Shown here in pieces: positions 43,478-54,342 of a stretch of DNA of 64,000 nucleotides. The notes beneath the pieces were generated by a model, which was given only the letters and a program-made list of their open reading frames with translations, was not told where the DNA came from and ran no database searches. Source of the DNA: Cyathus striatus. Taxonomy: Eukaryota; Basidiomycota; Agaricomycetes; Agaricales; Nidulariaceae. The stretch spans positions 3,658,001 through 3,722,000 of the forward strand of contig JAOVFP010000011.1 of assembly GCA_025738555.1 (NCBI GenBank). The letters run 5' to 3'. Position numbers and translations under genes: made by a program. Positions within the stretch are counted from its first letter, which is position 1, and every line of letters starts with the position of its first letter.

Positions 43478-44098
43478 CGGGATGTTCGTCTCGGTGGCGT
43501 CAGCGATTTAGGATGGTTTATGAGGGAGAGAGGAAAAGAGGCTATCAGTATGTCGATGGTAACTTGATCAGGGGCCTACGAACGTTAACGGAACTGGACG
43601 TACATTTCAAAATACCCTCCAAACTTTACCTCCATCCTCGTACTGGCTCTCATCCGCACTGCTCATCCCACTGTAAACTATGATGCGGAAGAACAAAAGC
43701 AAAACTATTGTCAATCATATACATGCCATTGATCCTCGACCAATCCTGCCAGCAAGGTTCATTCCGCTGCCGTCATACTTCCAAGTGTTGTTAGGGGGTT
43801 TAGCAGGGCATCGCACGACGCTTCGGGGGTGAGGGAAGCGACAGTTCCAAGTCCATCCGATTGTTTTGCACTCTTCCTTCCACTGATATGTAACAATACA
43901 GTACTTGATTCATAAATGAATCAGAATTTTGTTGGAGTGCTTTGTCGAGAGCAGTCGTTGATCTTATCGATGGTCTCGTTACTATTAAGCGCTTAAGGTC
44001 ATCTTCAGAGCCAACGCTAATCGAATTCACAATCACTTCAGTTCATAACAAGTACTTACATCAACCAACTACTAACTTATACGACTTGTGGTTAAGAC
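43478..44098. other. Spacer with a dispersed about 105-bp repeat
   Basis: 43994-44098 (from CTTAAGGTCATCTTCAGAG to GGTTAAGAC) is repeated at 48749-48854. A minus-strand frame of 78 codons (44036-43800) crosses part of it but has no recognisable domain. The remainder shows nothing I can support. Confidence 0.4.
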
Positions 44099-45170
44099 CC
44101 AGTCAAAAGTCGGTCTAGGGATCTCAAGCAGTATCCAGTGAGATCGAAGACCAGATATCGCTCGATATCCCAAGAAAATCTGGAATATAACGATTTTTTT
44201 CGAGTGACATCTAAGCACGTCGAGTTTGGTCCAGTGCCAAGAATAAGTCAGATTTGCCAAGATACTAATTTAATGGCAGGTATAGGCCCGTATAGCAACA
44301 TCTAGTACTACCATAGCCAAGGTCTAGTTATATCTTGGGTTGTTGAAGCGCTTCCAATGGATATGTAGACATCAAAAAAGCATATATTGGAAATCTACAT
44401 AGGCACATATATTTCTATCTAGTCTAATACTACCTACTGTACCAACCAAGAAGTTTAGTAGCTTGCACTGTCTTGTAGTGCGCGAACCACGACTTCATGC
44501 AAGTTACAACTGAATGTATCAATAAACAGTGTTAGCAATAGTTTGGTGACGATGAATCGAATACATACCGAACGCGATGTACACCCGTGATCCTAACCTC
44601 CGAGACGGAATGTCTATGCGAATATGAAGAAAGCAATAGCTGAGTGTCGAGGTGAGGGCAGTGGCGGCGCGTGACGAGGGAAACCATCGTCAGCCGGAAC
44701 CTGTAACTACGAACTGGTTAGCCCCATGTTGTGAGTGAATGCAATGAAACGGAGAAGGAACCACGTACCTTTGAAGTTGCATAAAGTTATAGCCTTGCTC
44801 ATGGACAGATGAGGTAGGGGAGGGGTAGAAAAGGGAAGTAAGTGCTTATGAGAAGTACGAGAAGCTGGGGGTAAGGAAAGGAAAGGGTCTGCCGTACGTC
44901 GTGTGTAAGTGCCACGATTATATGTAAATGATGGAGAAGGGAAATGAGCGCCTTATACCGAAGTCTTCATTCTCATATTCTCATTTTGCCTAGAAATCCC
45001 TCGATGCGCTCAGATTTTTCTTCGCGAAGCATCTCACAGTTTTGCGTCTGTAAATCTGCCAAGAGTTTATTTTTGGGACTTGGCTATTTTTACTCGATGT
45101 CCCTCGATAAAGTCTAGAGGCTATATCTAACTTGATTTGGCTCAATAGTCCTAGACTGATTTTTGACTGG
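44099..45170. mobile_element. 1,072-bp non-autonomous DNA transposon
   Basis: Inverted ends CCAGTCAAAARTCRGTCTAG lie at 44099 and 45170, flanked by the 9-bp duplication GGTTAAGAC (44090-44098 and 45171-45179). The unoccupied site is preserved in the related copy at 48846-48854, where one GGTTAAGAC joins the same left and right flanks. A 9-bp duplication fits Mutator-like elements; choosing shorter ends would give other lengths. No transposase frame. Confidence 0.85.
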
Positions 45171-45403
45171 GGTTAAGACCCCAGAATGCCATTCGTCCTT
45201 CGAGAACCTTCTCGAAATGACTACTAAAGTCCACTCCCACGGCGTCAAATCCCTACGTGACTCATGCTGACCTGTAAGTACTTACACCTTATCGCAATGC
45301 AGTGCTCAGAATCCGATCCCTCACTGCATTCTATGATGCCGTGAGGTATATAACAACCTCACTTTTGCTTGATGATTTGCTTACTGCCAGTTACTTCTTC
45401 ACT

Positions 45404-45886
45404 ATGCCAGGCAACCACGGGCAATCTAATACGTCTATACCCCACCCCCGCCGACCTAATATCGCACACAGTGCCACATGCACAATATTCCATTCCGAGC
45501 GCAGCGCATTGCCAAAGAGAACACCAACGCCATCCACATCAGCTCTGTTATATAACGATGACTGCACCGTGGAACCACATCCTTGACGCCCCAATGTCGC
45601 GTATAGTGCGACGGGTTCGATATCCCGCCCTGAGCGGAGTACTGGGCTAGAGCCCGAAACACGATTGAATATGCACCTGACCAGCAGTGCCGCCGCTTTA
45701 TCTCCACATCGTCATGAGCCTCACCCTCGTCGGCCGTTTATACAACATAGCGATCTAGGCTCTATAGCATGTCCAGAGCTTGGTAGTAGTGTGCCAGCCT
45801 TAGCATATCGTCACGGTGGTTTGAAGAAGACTTCACTTAACTTCGAACGCTACTCTTCAGATGCGTATAAGAAGCATTGCATCTAG
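45404..45886 (+). pseudogene. Small repeat protein with KHC C-terminus, copy with one nonsense codon
   Basis: One frame of 160 codons from ATG 45404 to TAG 45884-45886, interrupted only by TGA at 45584-45586. Three repeats are seen: PHPRRPNIAHSATCTIFHSE, then PHP-stop-RPNVAYSATGSI, then PHPRRPFIQHSDLGSI. Units one and two continue to an ERS block. The stop sits exactly where the other units have arginine, so CGA to TGA is the simple explanation. The ending DAYKKHCI matches the other two family loci. A TATA-like GGTATATAAC lies at about 45346. Readthrough or a recent pseudogene are both possible. Confidence 0.5.
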
Positions 45887-46341
45887 GTGGGCTGCATATT
45901 TATCAGCAATGGTATACGCGTTAGAAAGACGCAGTTTACAAACGATGGAATAGATAGTAGGGCGAATAACTTGGAGTTGGCAGTCCCTTATATTTCCCTT
46001 CAAGACCGTTCGAAGTATGCTTTCGACCTTGCACCATAAATCAAGATCTCATCAACATTCAAGTCCAATCTTGGTATGCGACCCTCTCCCCAGCGCACCA
46101 TAAAATTTGAAGTTCTACTATTAAGATAGATTTACTTACTCGCTCCATGCGGCTTCTGTATCTGTCTTTCATTTTAGTGTAGAGCAATATCTAAGTATGA
46201 ATAACTCGGATGACACAGAATCCAGATGTCACGTGATTCCTCATGCTTGTCAAGCAATTTTTTTTCGAACTTGTGTTCGACCGTCACTTGTGCTAGTATC
46301 ATCTTTGCATCATCCATCTTGAAGACAGCTAAGTAGAATAA
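45887..46341. other. Intergenic, FB9 promoter
   Basis: No gene supported. Leads to the FB9 start at 46342. Confidence 0.35.
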
Positions 46342-47977
46342 ATGCCTCCCGATATCGAGTAAGCGCACACCACATATGACATGTATTTTGCTTACTAGAA
46401 GCTCCAGTCCCCCAGCAGGATGGCACGAGTATTTGAATAGAATTAACCTCAAATATCCGAACTCGAATCCCCTCACCTCAACCTTTCCTACTCTACATGA
46501 GCATTCGATGATAGAAGATCGTCTTTCTTTCAGTGAAAATACTGCTAATGCTATTAAAGCTGAAATATCCAACCTTAAAACAGTCACATCGATTCTCGAA
46601 TCAAAGCTATCAGGCTATCGCGTGCATATTTCGGAGCTACACAGTTCACTGTTGCCTATACGCAAACTACACGATGAAATTCTAGTTCAGGTATTCACCT
46701 ACGCACTTGAGAAACCAATCGATGTGCTGAACATGAAGCATGGTAGCATATGGGATTTACAGAGTGTTTGCGTAGATTGGCGAAAACTGGTGCAGAACAC
46801 CCAGTCATTATGGAGGAATTTTGGAGCAGGACACCTTGATACGTCAGTATGGCGCCACATATCGCCGGTTTCCATTGCCGAGCGAGTCTTTCTGTGTCTT
46901 AGATGCTCCGGGACATCTGCGCTAACAATTTTCCTCCTCCCCTCGGATATATTCCCGATTCATTTGATGGAGCACATAGGGTTCTATTGCAATCGCTGGG
47001 AATCTTTCGAAACTTCTGAAGGTATTCTTGCCAGAGCCGTTCGTGAAACAAGATTGAAATTTATAATCCAGAAGCGAGGCCTTCCACAACTTCGGCGATT
47101 GATCTTCGATGACCCCTATCTTTCAATGGAACCTTTTCCGGTTCATATTTTTAGGGATGCAACTGCTCTCGAAGAAGTCGTTTTGGCTTATACCGCTTTT
47201 CCAGACATTGGCGCTCTTTCTTGGAGTAAAATGCGAAAACTGGTAATATACTGGTGCGATAATCTCTCAGAAGACATGTTCATTGATTTATTGCATGCTA
47301 CTCCATTGTTGGAGGAGCTGAAATTCTATGGCCATCTCGAGCCTCGTAGTAAAAATCCTAAATCCAAGCACATCAAGCTACCTTCGCTACACACAATTCA
47401 TATCAGTGGGACTGGGAGCTTACCTATGCTCTTTGTACCACGTCTCACTACGCTCACCATCTCATACGACCTCCAACCTGTTCATCCTCTATTCTCGATT
47501 GTTACGATATCGAGAAGCGTTATCAAACGCTTAGAGCTAGGATTTTGTTATCCTGACTCCATACTTAATCTTATCAAAGATTTCTGTGGCGTTGAAGAAC
47601 TGGTAGTGAGCAGTATAATGCGGGATTCGTTTTGCGATTCGGGGGCCATACAGGAGGTTTTACAGGGCCTAATACGAGGTCCGGACTCGACTATGTCAAT
47701 CCTTCCTTCACTACAGAAACTGGAGTTAGATGCTGATATTCTGAGCGGGCCTGATAATCATGTTTCTTTAATGATGGATGTTATGCGCTCCAGATCACGC
47801 GTCACCACCGCAACCACTAATCCGACCGTGACCCCCTTAACCTCCCTTAGATTCCGGGGGAAAACAAAAAATGATCTAAATCTAAATGTGTTCCTTCTTG
47901 AAATGCTCGGAAAGGAACTTGGAATAATTGTTACTTCAGTCACACGGAAATTCGGGGACTGGAGTAATGATATCTAG
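46342..47977 (+). CDS. FB9: coiled-coil/F-box/LRR-like protein
   Basis: 531 residues. Exon 1 is 46342-46358 (MPPDI plus two bases), the intron only 40 bases (46359-46398), and exon 2 46399-47977. N-terminus ESSSPPAGWHEYLNRI, coiled coil TANAIKAEISNLKTVTSI, then the F-box region LHDEILVQVFTYAL; histidine replaces the usual proline after the leucine, so Skp1 binding should be checked. IWDLQSVCVDWRKLVQNTQSLW follows, then the LRR-like part. It ends RKFGDWSNDI, unlike the other members. Its 3' half and 3' flank were copied to 49226-50160. Confidence 0.83.
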
Positions 47978-48519
47978 GAGTATGTCATTCAATACAATGT
48001 ATAACATACCGTTCCCTTTTCTTCTTCTCGATGTTTATTGTTTAGTGTGCGAATATAAGTTTCAAAATCTAGATTATAGAAGGGTACAAGTAATGAATCA
48101 TCAATGCATCAACCCACACGAGTAGTCTATCAAATAACGACGCGCTCCACGTGTGCCGTGGCACATTGAAGTTGTTGCATCCCTAATGAGACAGTCTCGT
48201 ATATTTATTATGCAAGTTCTGATCATTGTAGTAATTGTGGGCGTTTGAATGTACAGCCTCGGTTATTAGAACTAGTCACGGGTTATTAACAAAACCCATA
48301 AAGCTTACAGCTGGTACCAGGCACCACATGATCATAATGCTGTTCAGCTCCAGATATCAAAGGTAACTCAAGCTGTTGTGGGACTATAGAAGCTTCGAGT
48401 AACGTCCGGGCTTGGGCTGATATCCGATTCAGACATATATAAATGCAACCAAGGGAGACCAGTGCTTTATCACACACATTCATTCCCACTACTCACAATC
48501 CCAGTTCTTAAGCTAAGAC
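47978..48519. promoter_or_regulatory. FB9 3' flank with a TATA-containing promoter-like block
   Basis: CAGACATATATAAATGC at about 48432-48448 is a good TATA box, repeated at 50145-50161 in the decayed copy. Conserved blocks upstream (AGCTGRTACCAGGYACCAC, CTCAAGCTGTTGTGG) belong to the same duplication. No intact downstream gene is seen at either place. Confidence 0.4.
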
Positions 48520-48740
48520 CAAAAATTAGACCAAGTATACTTTGACTATTGCGTGTTGATTGCGCGACCACTTATGTAATTGTACGACTATCGGCTAGAT
48601 GAAATCCTCACGCTAGTAAGTGCCGGCCGAGTTTAAAACTTTGCCAGCTCATTTTCGTCGCTCTCTTAACTCTTTCTCTACAGATAGATATGTTTATCAA
48701 TATATCCCCAGGTGTCTGGTAAGTCTGCCCTGCCATCTAA
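48520..48740 (+). pseudogene. Orphan FB10-type promoter and first exon
   Basis: Matches 58008-58256, the promoter, first exon and donor of FB10: AATTAGACCAAGTAT, GCCGAGTTTAAAACTTTGCC and CCAGGTGTCTGGTAAGTCTG. The start codon region reads ATAGATATG instead of ATGGATATG. No exon 2 follows; the 105-bp dispersed repeat is joined instead. Confidence 0.7.
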
Positions 48741-48748
48741 ATAGGCGC

Positions 48749-48876
48749 CTAAGGTCATCTTCAGAGCCAACGCTAATCGAATTCACAATCACTTCAGTTC
48801 ATAATAAGTACTCACATTAACCAACTACTAACTGATACGACTTGTGGTTAAGACCCCAGAATGACATTCGTCCTTC
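48749..48876. repeat. Dispersed repeat with unoccupied transposon site
   Basis: Second copy of 43994-44098 joined to the sequence of 45171-45200 (CCAGAATGMCATTCGTCCTTC), with a single GGTTAAGAC at 48846-48854. It shows the state before the insertion of the element at 44099-45170. Confidence 0.85.
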
Positions 48877-49225
48877 TCTGTAAAAACGGAAATTTCGGTC
48901 AGAGCATTGCCAGATCATGTCTAGCTCTGAAACATGACATTTTGGCATGGATTGCGCATGAATGATTTGCAAATGCACTGTAAATGTCTGCAGCATGCTG
49001 ATCACATATCATGGTTTTATTCTCATCACTGTATTATATACATATCATTTAAATTAAATCTAATCAGATAGGATTGTTTGCAGTACACATTATAATATAT
49101 ATTCCAAGTTTCACAAACAGAAAATAAAAATTGAACACTCTAGATGTTTTTTTATGCATATAATTTCATATTCGGTGTCACACTTTCATGACAGAAGCAC
49201 ACAACTTGTGACACTCTACAATCTC
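48877..49225. other. AT-rich spacer
   Basis: Nothing supported as a gene. Sequence is AT-rich between 49020 and 49170. Confidence 0.35.
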
Positions 49226-50160
49226 TATTCTGGATTGTTACGACGTCGGGAAGCGTTATCAAACGCTTAGAGCTAGAATCTTGTTATCCTGGCTTCATAC
49301 TTAATTTCACCAGAGAATTCCGTGGCGTAGAAGAACTGGCAGTGAGCTATATAATGTGGGATTCGCCCGGCCATTCACGGGGCATACAGGACGTTTTACA
49401 GAGCCTAATGTGAGGTCCAGAGACTGTGTCAATCCTTCCTTCACTACAGAAGCTGCCGTGCTGATATTTTGAGCAGGGACGATCATGTTTCTTTAATGAT
49501 GGATATTATTCGCTCCAGATCATGCGTCACCACTGCAACCGCCCATCCGACCATGACCCCCTTGACCTCCCTTAGATTCCGGTAGGGCAATTATCTTGCC
49601 AAAAAATCAAATGTGATCCGTCTGGAAAAAATCGGAAAGAAACTTGGAATAATTGTTACTTCAGTCACGCAGAAACTCGGGGACTGGAGTAATTATACCT
49701 AGGAGTATGATATTCAATACAATGTATAATATACCGTTCCCTTTTCTTCTTATCAATTTTTATTGTTTATTGTGCCGTTTCAAAATCTAGATTATAAAAG
49801 AATACAAGTAATGAATCGTCAATCCACATGGGTAGACTATCAAATAACGACACTCCTGTGGGCCAGTGGCGCGTTGAAGCTGTTTTTACAGCATGTTGTC
49901 TGATGATAATGGTAAATTTAGCACAGAAAAAGACAGCCTTGTATTTTTAGTACGCAAGTTCTGATCATTGTAGTAATTGTGGGTGTTTGAGTGTACAGCC
50001 TCGGTTATTGTAAAGCTTACAGCTGATACCAGGTACCACCTAAACATAATGCTGTTCAGCTCTAGACATCAAAGATAACGCAAGCTGTCGTGGAACTATA
50101 GAAGCTTCAAGTAACGTTCGCCGGGATTAGGCGGATATCCGACTCAGACATATATAAATA
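49226..50160 (+). pseudogene. Decayed copy of the FB9 3' end and 3' flank
   Basis: 49226-49702 follows FB9 from about 47497 to its stop (SGSVIKRLEL, LNFTREFRGVEEL and so on). It has several stops and a deletion near 49445-49460, and keeps the closing GDWSNYT. Similarity continues through the 3' flank to the TATA block at about 50150. No 5' half is present. Confidence 0.8.
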
Positions 50161-51160
50161 TGAAGTTCCAAGTGTTGAAAAAGTCGCCGTCGCCGTAATT
50201 CGGTTGTGCCGTGGTCGTATCCACACTGCATAGTTTGAATTGCTGTTTTTTCTTGCTTATGTTGTATAAAATGTGTACTATATTATATTCTATACATTTT
50301 GGCGCCTTTATGCGAGATGTATTCTGTGTTTTTGCTATGTTTTATCATTTGAAGAATTGTTCCCACGCTCCCCCATGCACTGTTCAGCTTTCCAAAAACA
50401 TACCAAATATACTGAATAAATGTTGATTCAAATGTTTTTAAGCTATAGTTAGAGTACTTTATGTTAGGTCTCCTTTGTAATATCCAGCTCCTCCACTCAT
50501 CGCTACTCACCATCGAGCTCAACACAATTTCTTCATTATGCGTTATCTAGATAATCTCGCATGCTACGTATTCTCATGAATATTTTGGGTTATAAGACAG
50601 AATTAATAGTGTACAAGTAAAGCTGCAATTAAGTGAGAGATAAAAGTTATGTCACAATTCAACGTAATGAGTTGAATGATATATGAGCTTATTTAATTTT
50701 CGATATAGTAAATATGATCTCTTACGTGCCCAGTGTACTTTGTATTATTATGTATTTCAAGATAGAGTGCATTTTATAACGAAGAGATGCAATATATTTG
50801 AATCAACATTTATTCGATAGTAGTAATTACATGAACAAGATGAATGGTGGTTAAAAAGCAGAATGACGATATGTACTGTATGGGATGTCTATCAAAGGCG
50901 AACGGACCTCTAAAGGACCTCTGGGGGACGTGTGGGACGTGAGCTGGAGGAGGGTGAAACGGTAAGCAAAGGAACGTATGCTGCACGTTCAACGGCGACC
51001 TGAAAGGGAAGAGGGAGCAAACGTAAAGGAAACAAAGGGAGTGTGCAGTGCCAGATGGGAGATGTGGGAAAAATCACGTGCAGGTCAAAAGTGGACCTTG
51101 ACAAGCAAGGTAACTTTCGTCATCAACAGCCGCTCTCAGGCATCCTACGAGGTAACTACG
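50161..51160. other. Spacer with a 20-bp inverted repeat pair
   Basis: GAATAAATGTTGATTCAAAT at 50415-50434 is repeated inverted at 50799-50818, about 365 bases apart. This may be a small MITE, but I see no convincing target duplication. 50830-51150 flanks the second Ngaro element and has no supported gene. Confidence 0.4.
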
Positions 51161-51404
51161 AGCCAATCGGGAGACTCGCTGGGATGAACGATTGGAGTAG
51201 CAGAGGGGGAGGCGCCAACCACTGAAGTTGGCTGCCCCGGCACCGAGAAAGGGTTACATTAACACACAGCCCCATGTACGATATACACGAAGATAGAGAT
51301 AAAGCGGATGAGTAAGAAATGAAGTAAATAAAAGGCAAGAAAACGAGAAATAGGCGAGATTGAAGAAAAAAATGGGCTATTCACTATAAAGATTTTGGTT
51401 TTTC

Positions 51405-51429
51405 TTTTTTTTTTTTTTTTTTTTTTTTG
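51405..51429. repeat. Poly-T tract after the Ngaro 2 recombinase
   Basis: A run of T, i.e. poly-A on the element strand, downstream of the recombinase stop. It is matched by a poly-A run at about 38053-38074 in element 1. Confidence 0.8.
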
Positions 51430-51517
51430 ATGTTTTTGATTTTTTCTTTTTCTTTTCTTTTTAAGTGAATAAGGAATGAAGAGAAAGGACGAGATGAAAT
51501 GGGAGAGGCATAAGAAA

Positions 51518-52507
51518 CTAAAGAGAAAAGGGAAGACGTAACGAGGCAAGAAGGGTAGGGTGCTGGCGAATGTACATTTCAAAGGCACCTGAGGACCAGC
51601 GCCCGATATGCTGAATATCGGAGTGAGACACGCCGTGCTCAGCCAGAGCGGTGGCGCCTCCAGAGCGAAGAGAATGGCCAGAAAATTGATCCCCTGCGTA
51701 CTTGTGGAGGAAGGAAAGGAAAAAAGAACGTGTTGGCAATGAACCATCAGCACGTAGCCATAGTGCATGATGGACAGGGAAACGGGTGTCTCGGGAGTAG
51801 AGATAGCGTGAAAACAAGGGAACAGGGTCTGGACCTTGAGAGAACAGACACTGAATAAGCACAACGTCACCTTCGAATAATCGATCCGCCTTGTGGGTTG
51901 GGAGTGTGAACTGGTAAGACTTTCGGGGTACAATAGTGGTAGAAGAGCAAGCTGTGATCTTTCGACGATCAAATGTAGAAGAGTTATCTGGGGTGACGAG
52001 TTCACCAAGCCGAAGAAGCCCATAGAACCCTGTAACCAAAATGGCCAGACTAAGGAGAGTGTTGTGATCATCCGAAGACGTGAACAATGTGCATACTGAA
52101 GTTAACAGGGAAAGGGGTAGGGGGGGTTTCCTTGTAGGAGAATGATGGAAGCGTCGACGGGCACAGTGAAGAGATCGCTTGACTAGAGGGGAGTCACGCG
52201 CCTCACGTACTGCTGGAAAGTATGGTTCGAGAAGATGGACAATTCCTGAGAGATAAGTTGAAATAGAAGAAATTTTGATGTGGTGTGACATGAAAATGAC
52301 ATATAGGCTGAGTGTGTCACTAGTGGGTTCTGCTGGAATGCGATGCGACTCGCAAAAGGTTAGATAAGAATTGAGGGCGCTTGTATAGTTACTGGAAGTT
52401 GATTGATCAATTGCATAGCCAAAGGTAATGGCTCGCTCTCGCAGGAGACGCTCATGGGTCCAGGGAGAGCGTACAGGTTGCCTGGACCCAGAGGTGGACG
52501 TATTCAT
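51518..52507 (-). CDS. Ngaro 2 tyrosine recombinase
   Basis: 329 residues, the same length as in element 1 and clearly homologous throughout. Catalytic residues visible in FYGLLRLGELVTPD, HSLRSGGAT and HIGRWSSGAFEMYIRQHP. It starts MNTSTSGSRQPVRSPW; the ATG overlaps the RT stop as ATGA. No lesion. Confidence 0.93.
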   Translation of the reverse strand: MNTSTSGSRQPVRSPWTHERLLRERAITFGYAIDQSTSSNYTSALNSYLTFCESHRIPAEPTSDTLSLYVIFMSHHIKISSISTYLSGIVHLLEPYFPAVREARDSPLVKRSLHCARRRFHHSPTRKPPLPLSLLTSVCTLFTSSDDHNTLLSLAILVTGFYGLLRLGELVTPDNSSTFDRRKITACSSTTIVPRKSYQFTLPTHKADRLFEGDVVLIQCLFSQGPDPVPLFSRYLYSRDTRFPVHHALWLRADGSLPTRSFFLSFLHKYAGDQFSGHSLRSGGATALAEHGVSHSDIQHIGRWSSGAFEMYIRQHPTLLASLRLPFSL

Positions 52508-54342
52508 AATGAGATTGCCCCCAGCGCATCCTGTGGGGGTAGTAAAATGTGATGAGAGAGTAGAGAATCATACTGGCGAGCTAATGCAAAACGCTGGCGA
52601 GACAGAGCATCTGCAACATGGTTCTCAGTGCCTGGTATCCAAAGGACACGAAGCTGATACTTGTGACGAAGAATTTCATCAATTGCAATCTTGAGAAGGG
52701 AATTGTACTTGGCATTAGAGGCACAGAGCGAGTTGAAAAGTGCAACCGTGTTTTCACTGTCGGAGTAAATTATCACAGTGTGAGTGGGGGATGTACATTG
52801 GATGAGGAGATGGATGGCGCAAACTACAGCAAAGACCTCAAAGACGAATATATCTTGCTGAGGAACACAAGGAGGGAAAATGAAGTGGAGGCCATCATGG
52901 TTGACAGAGTTCCAAATCCCTATTCCTTCCAGTGAAGCGTCAACATGGAGAACTGTGTCGACAGAAGATGGTGACCATGAAATGTCCTCAAGAATGAGGA
53001 ATTCATGAGACACACGCAGATGAGATATGAGCCAGTGAAGGTCAGTGCGAATATCATTATTAAGGTAGAGACGTTCATATGGGTGCGACTTCCCTGCAAT
53101 TTTGAGGTAGACTGAGCAGAGGCCAGGCTTAAGGAGAGGGAAAACATTGAGAGCCCAGTTGACCCATCCAGCGAGGCACTGGAAATCTCTAAGAGGATGT
53201 CTAATATGCCTCGAGTTAATAAATTGACAGATGCGATCAATCAACTCCTCCTTTTTGCCAGGTGCCATGGAAATAGACATCCGGGCAGTGTCAACCTGAA
53301 ATCCAATAACAGTTAGTGATGAACCGAAGAGCTGCTTTTCCTGCTCATGGGGGAAGCCGATCTCATCCCAAAAGGACAGAAGAGCTGTCTGATGCACAGG
53401 AAATGATTGCTCGTATGGCCCGTACCATGCTACATTGGAAGCTAGGTCTGCTCCAAACACGTCATCCGAGTACTGAAAAAGGTCAGGAATACACTTGATA
53501 AAAACACAAGACCAAGTGCTGAGAGAATTAACTGAGGTCCAAAGACCAGATGAAGGTGATCCCCCAAAGACATTGCACCGATCAACATGACGCTGACCAT
53601 TTGGAAGAGTGACAATTTGCTTGACTTGTGCTTCAGGTGCCATAGGAATAAGTCGATAGGCACTTTTAACATCTGATTTGAAAAGCACAAGTGGTTCTTG
53701 GTCCCCATATTTACGACGTAAAGCTAACAAGGAATCCGCCAGGGGTTTGAGGGAATCCAGAGGTGACCGACCCTCTATTGCATCACGCTGAACCATTGAG
53801 TTTAAAGAAAACTCACCACAACTGTGATTAGTGACCATGCGAAAGTTCTCGATAGCCTTAGGAACTGCATGAATTGGCATGGAGTACATCCCTGGGAGGA
53901 GATCAGTGCCAAAGGAAGGTGAGAAACGTCCCAGTGCAACTTCTTGTTCACACTGAGCCTGTAGAAACTCTTGCTCCCGGTTGGATTGTGAGGGGTGCTG
54001 ATCTGATGCATCTACAGTGAGAGGATAATGAGGACAATGGGAAGCCTGTGACCAAAAGCCATGACGAAGCCCATGGCATATAGAAGCTGTGAAACGATGG
54101 TTAGGATGGTGAGATACATAATGTTCGAACACGTCAACATTGATTGGCGTGACAATTTTGAAGAGATGGGGATTATTGTCTATGAGAGAGCGAATGACGG
54201 AGTTATGACGAATTTCACTAGGGACCTTCAATAAGGGCTTAGCTCGGTAAGTATAAGAGAGGACAGGAGACAATGAAAGAGAAGAAGAAAAAGACTGAAA
54301 ACTGCGCAGATAAGACGGATGAAGCCCAAGAGTGTTGCTAGT
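52504..54342 (-). CDS. Ngaro 2 reverse transcriptase-RNase H
   Basis: Given from near the gag stop, where conserved protein begins (LHPSYLRSFQSF). RT: LVLFKSDVKSAYRLIPM, NVFGGSPSSGLW and FQYSDDVFGADLA with YSDD. RNase H: VLHVDASLEGIGIW, FEVFAVVCAIHLL, IIYSDSENTVALFNS and HVADALSRQ. The same frame remains open upstream to 56070, through the whole gag region, for 1,188 codons in total. A start for pol is not obvious. Confidence 0.9.
   Translation of the reverse strand, partial: TSNTLGLHPSYLRSFQSFSSSLSLSPVLSYTYRAKPLLKVPSEIRHNSVIRSLIDNNPHLFKIVTPINVDVFEHYVSHHPNHRFTASICHGLRHGFWSQASHCPHYPLTVDASDQHPSQSNREQEFLQAQCEQEVALGRFSPSFGTDLLPGMYSMPIHAVPKAIENFRMVTNHSCGEFSLNSMVQRDAIEGRSPLDSLKPLADSLLALRRKYGDQEPLVLFKSDVKSAYRLIPMAPEAQVKQIVTLPNGQRHVDRCNVFGGSPSSGLWTSVNSLSTWSCVFIKCIPDLFQYSDDVFGADLASNVAWYGPYEQSFPVHQTALLSFWDEIGFPHEQEKQLFGSSLTVIGFQVDTARMSISMAPGKKEELIDRICQFINSRHIRHPLRDFQCLAGWVNWALNVFPLLKPGLCSVYLKIAGKSHPYERLYLNNDIRTDLHWLISHLRVSHEFLILEDISWSPSSVDTVLHVDASLEGIGIWNSVNHDGLHFIFPPCVPQQDIFVFEVFAVVCAIHLLIQCTSPTHTVIIYSDSENTVALFNSLCASNAKYNSLLKIAIDEILRHKYQLRVLWIPGTENHVADALSRQRFALARQYDSLLSHHILLPPQDALGAISL

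Noticed and set aside
43800..44036. Minus-strand 78-codon frame (NSISVGSEDDLKRL) as a gene
   Set aside because: Only its 5' part recurs, in the copy at 48.8 kb, and there the frame is not kept; no domain was recognised.
50830..51160. A2/B2 repeats of the second Ngaro element
   Set aside because: No resemblance to its A sequence at 55950-56328 beyond the shared CGTAGTT at the junction.
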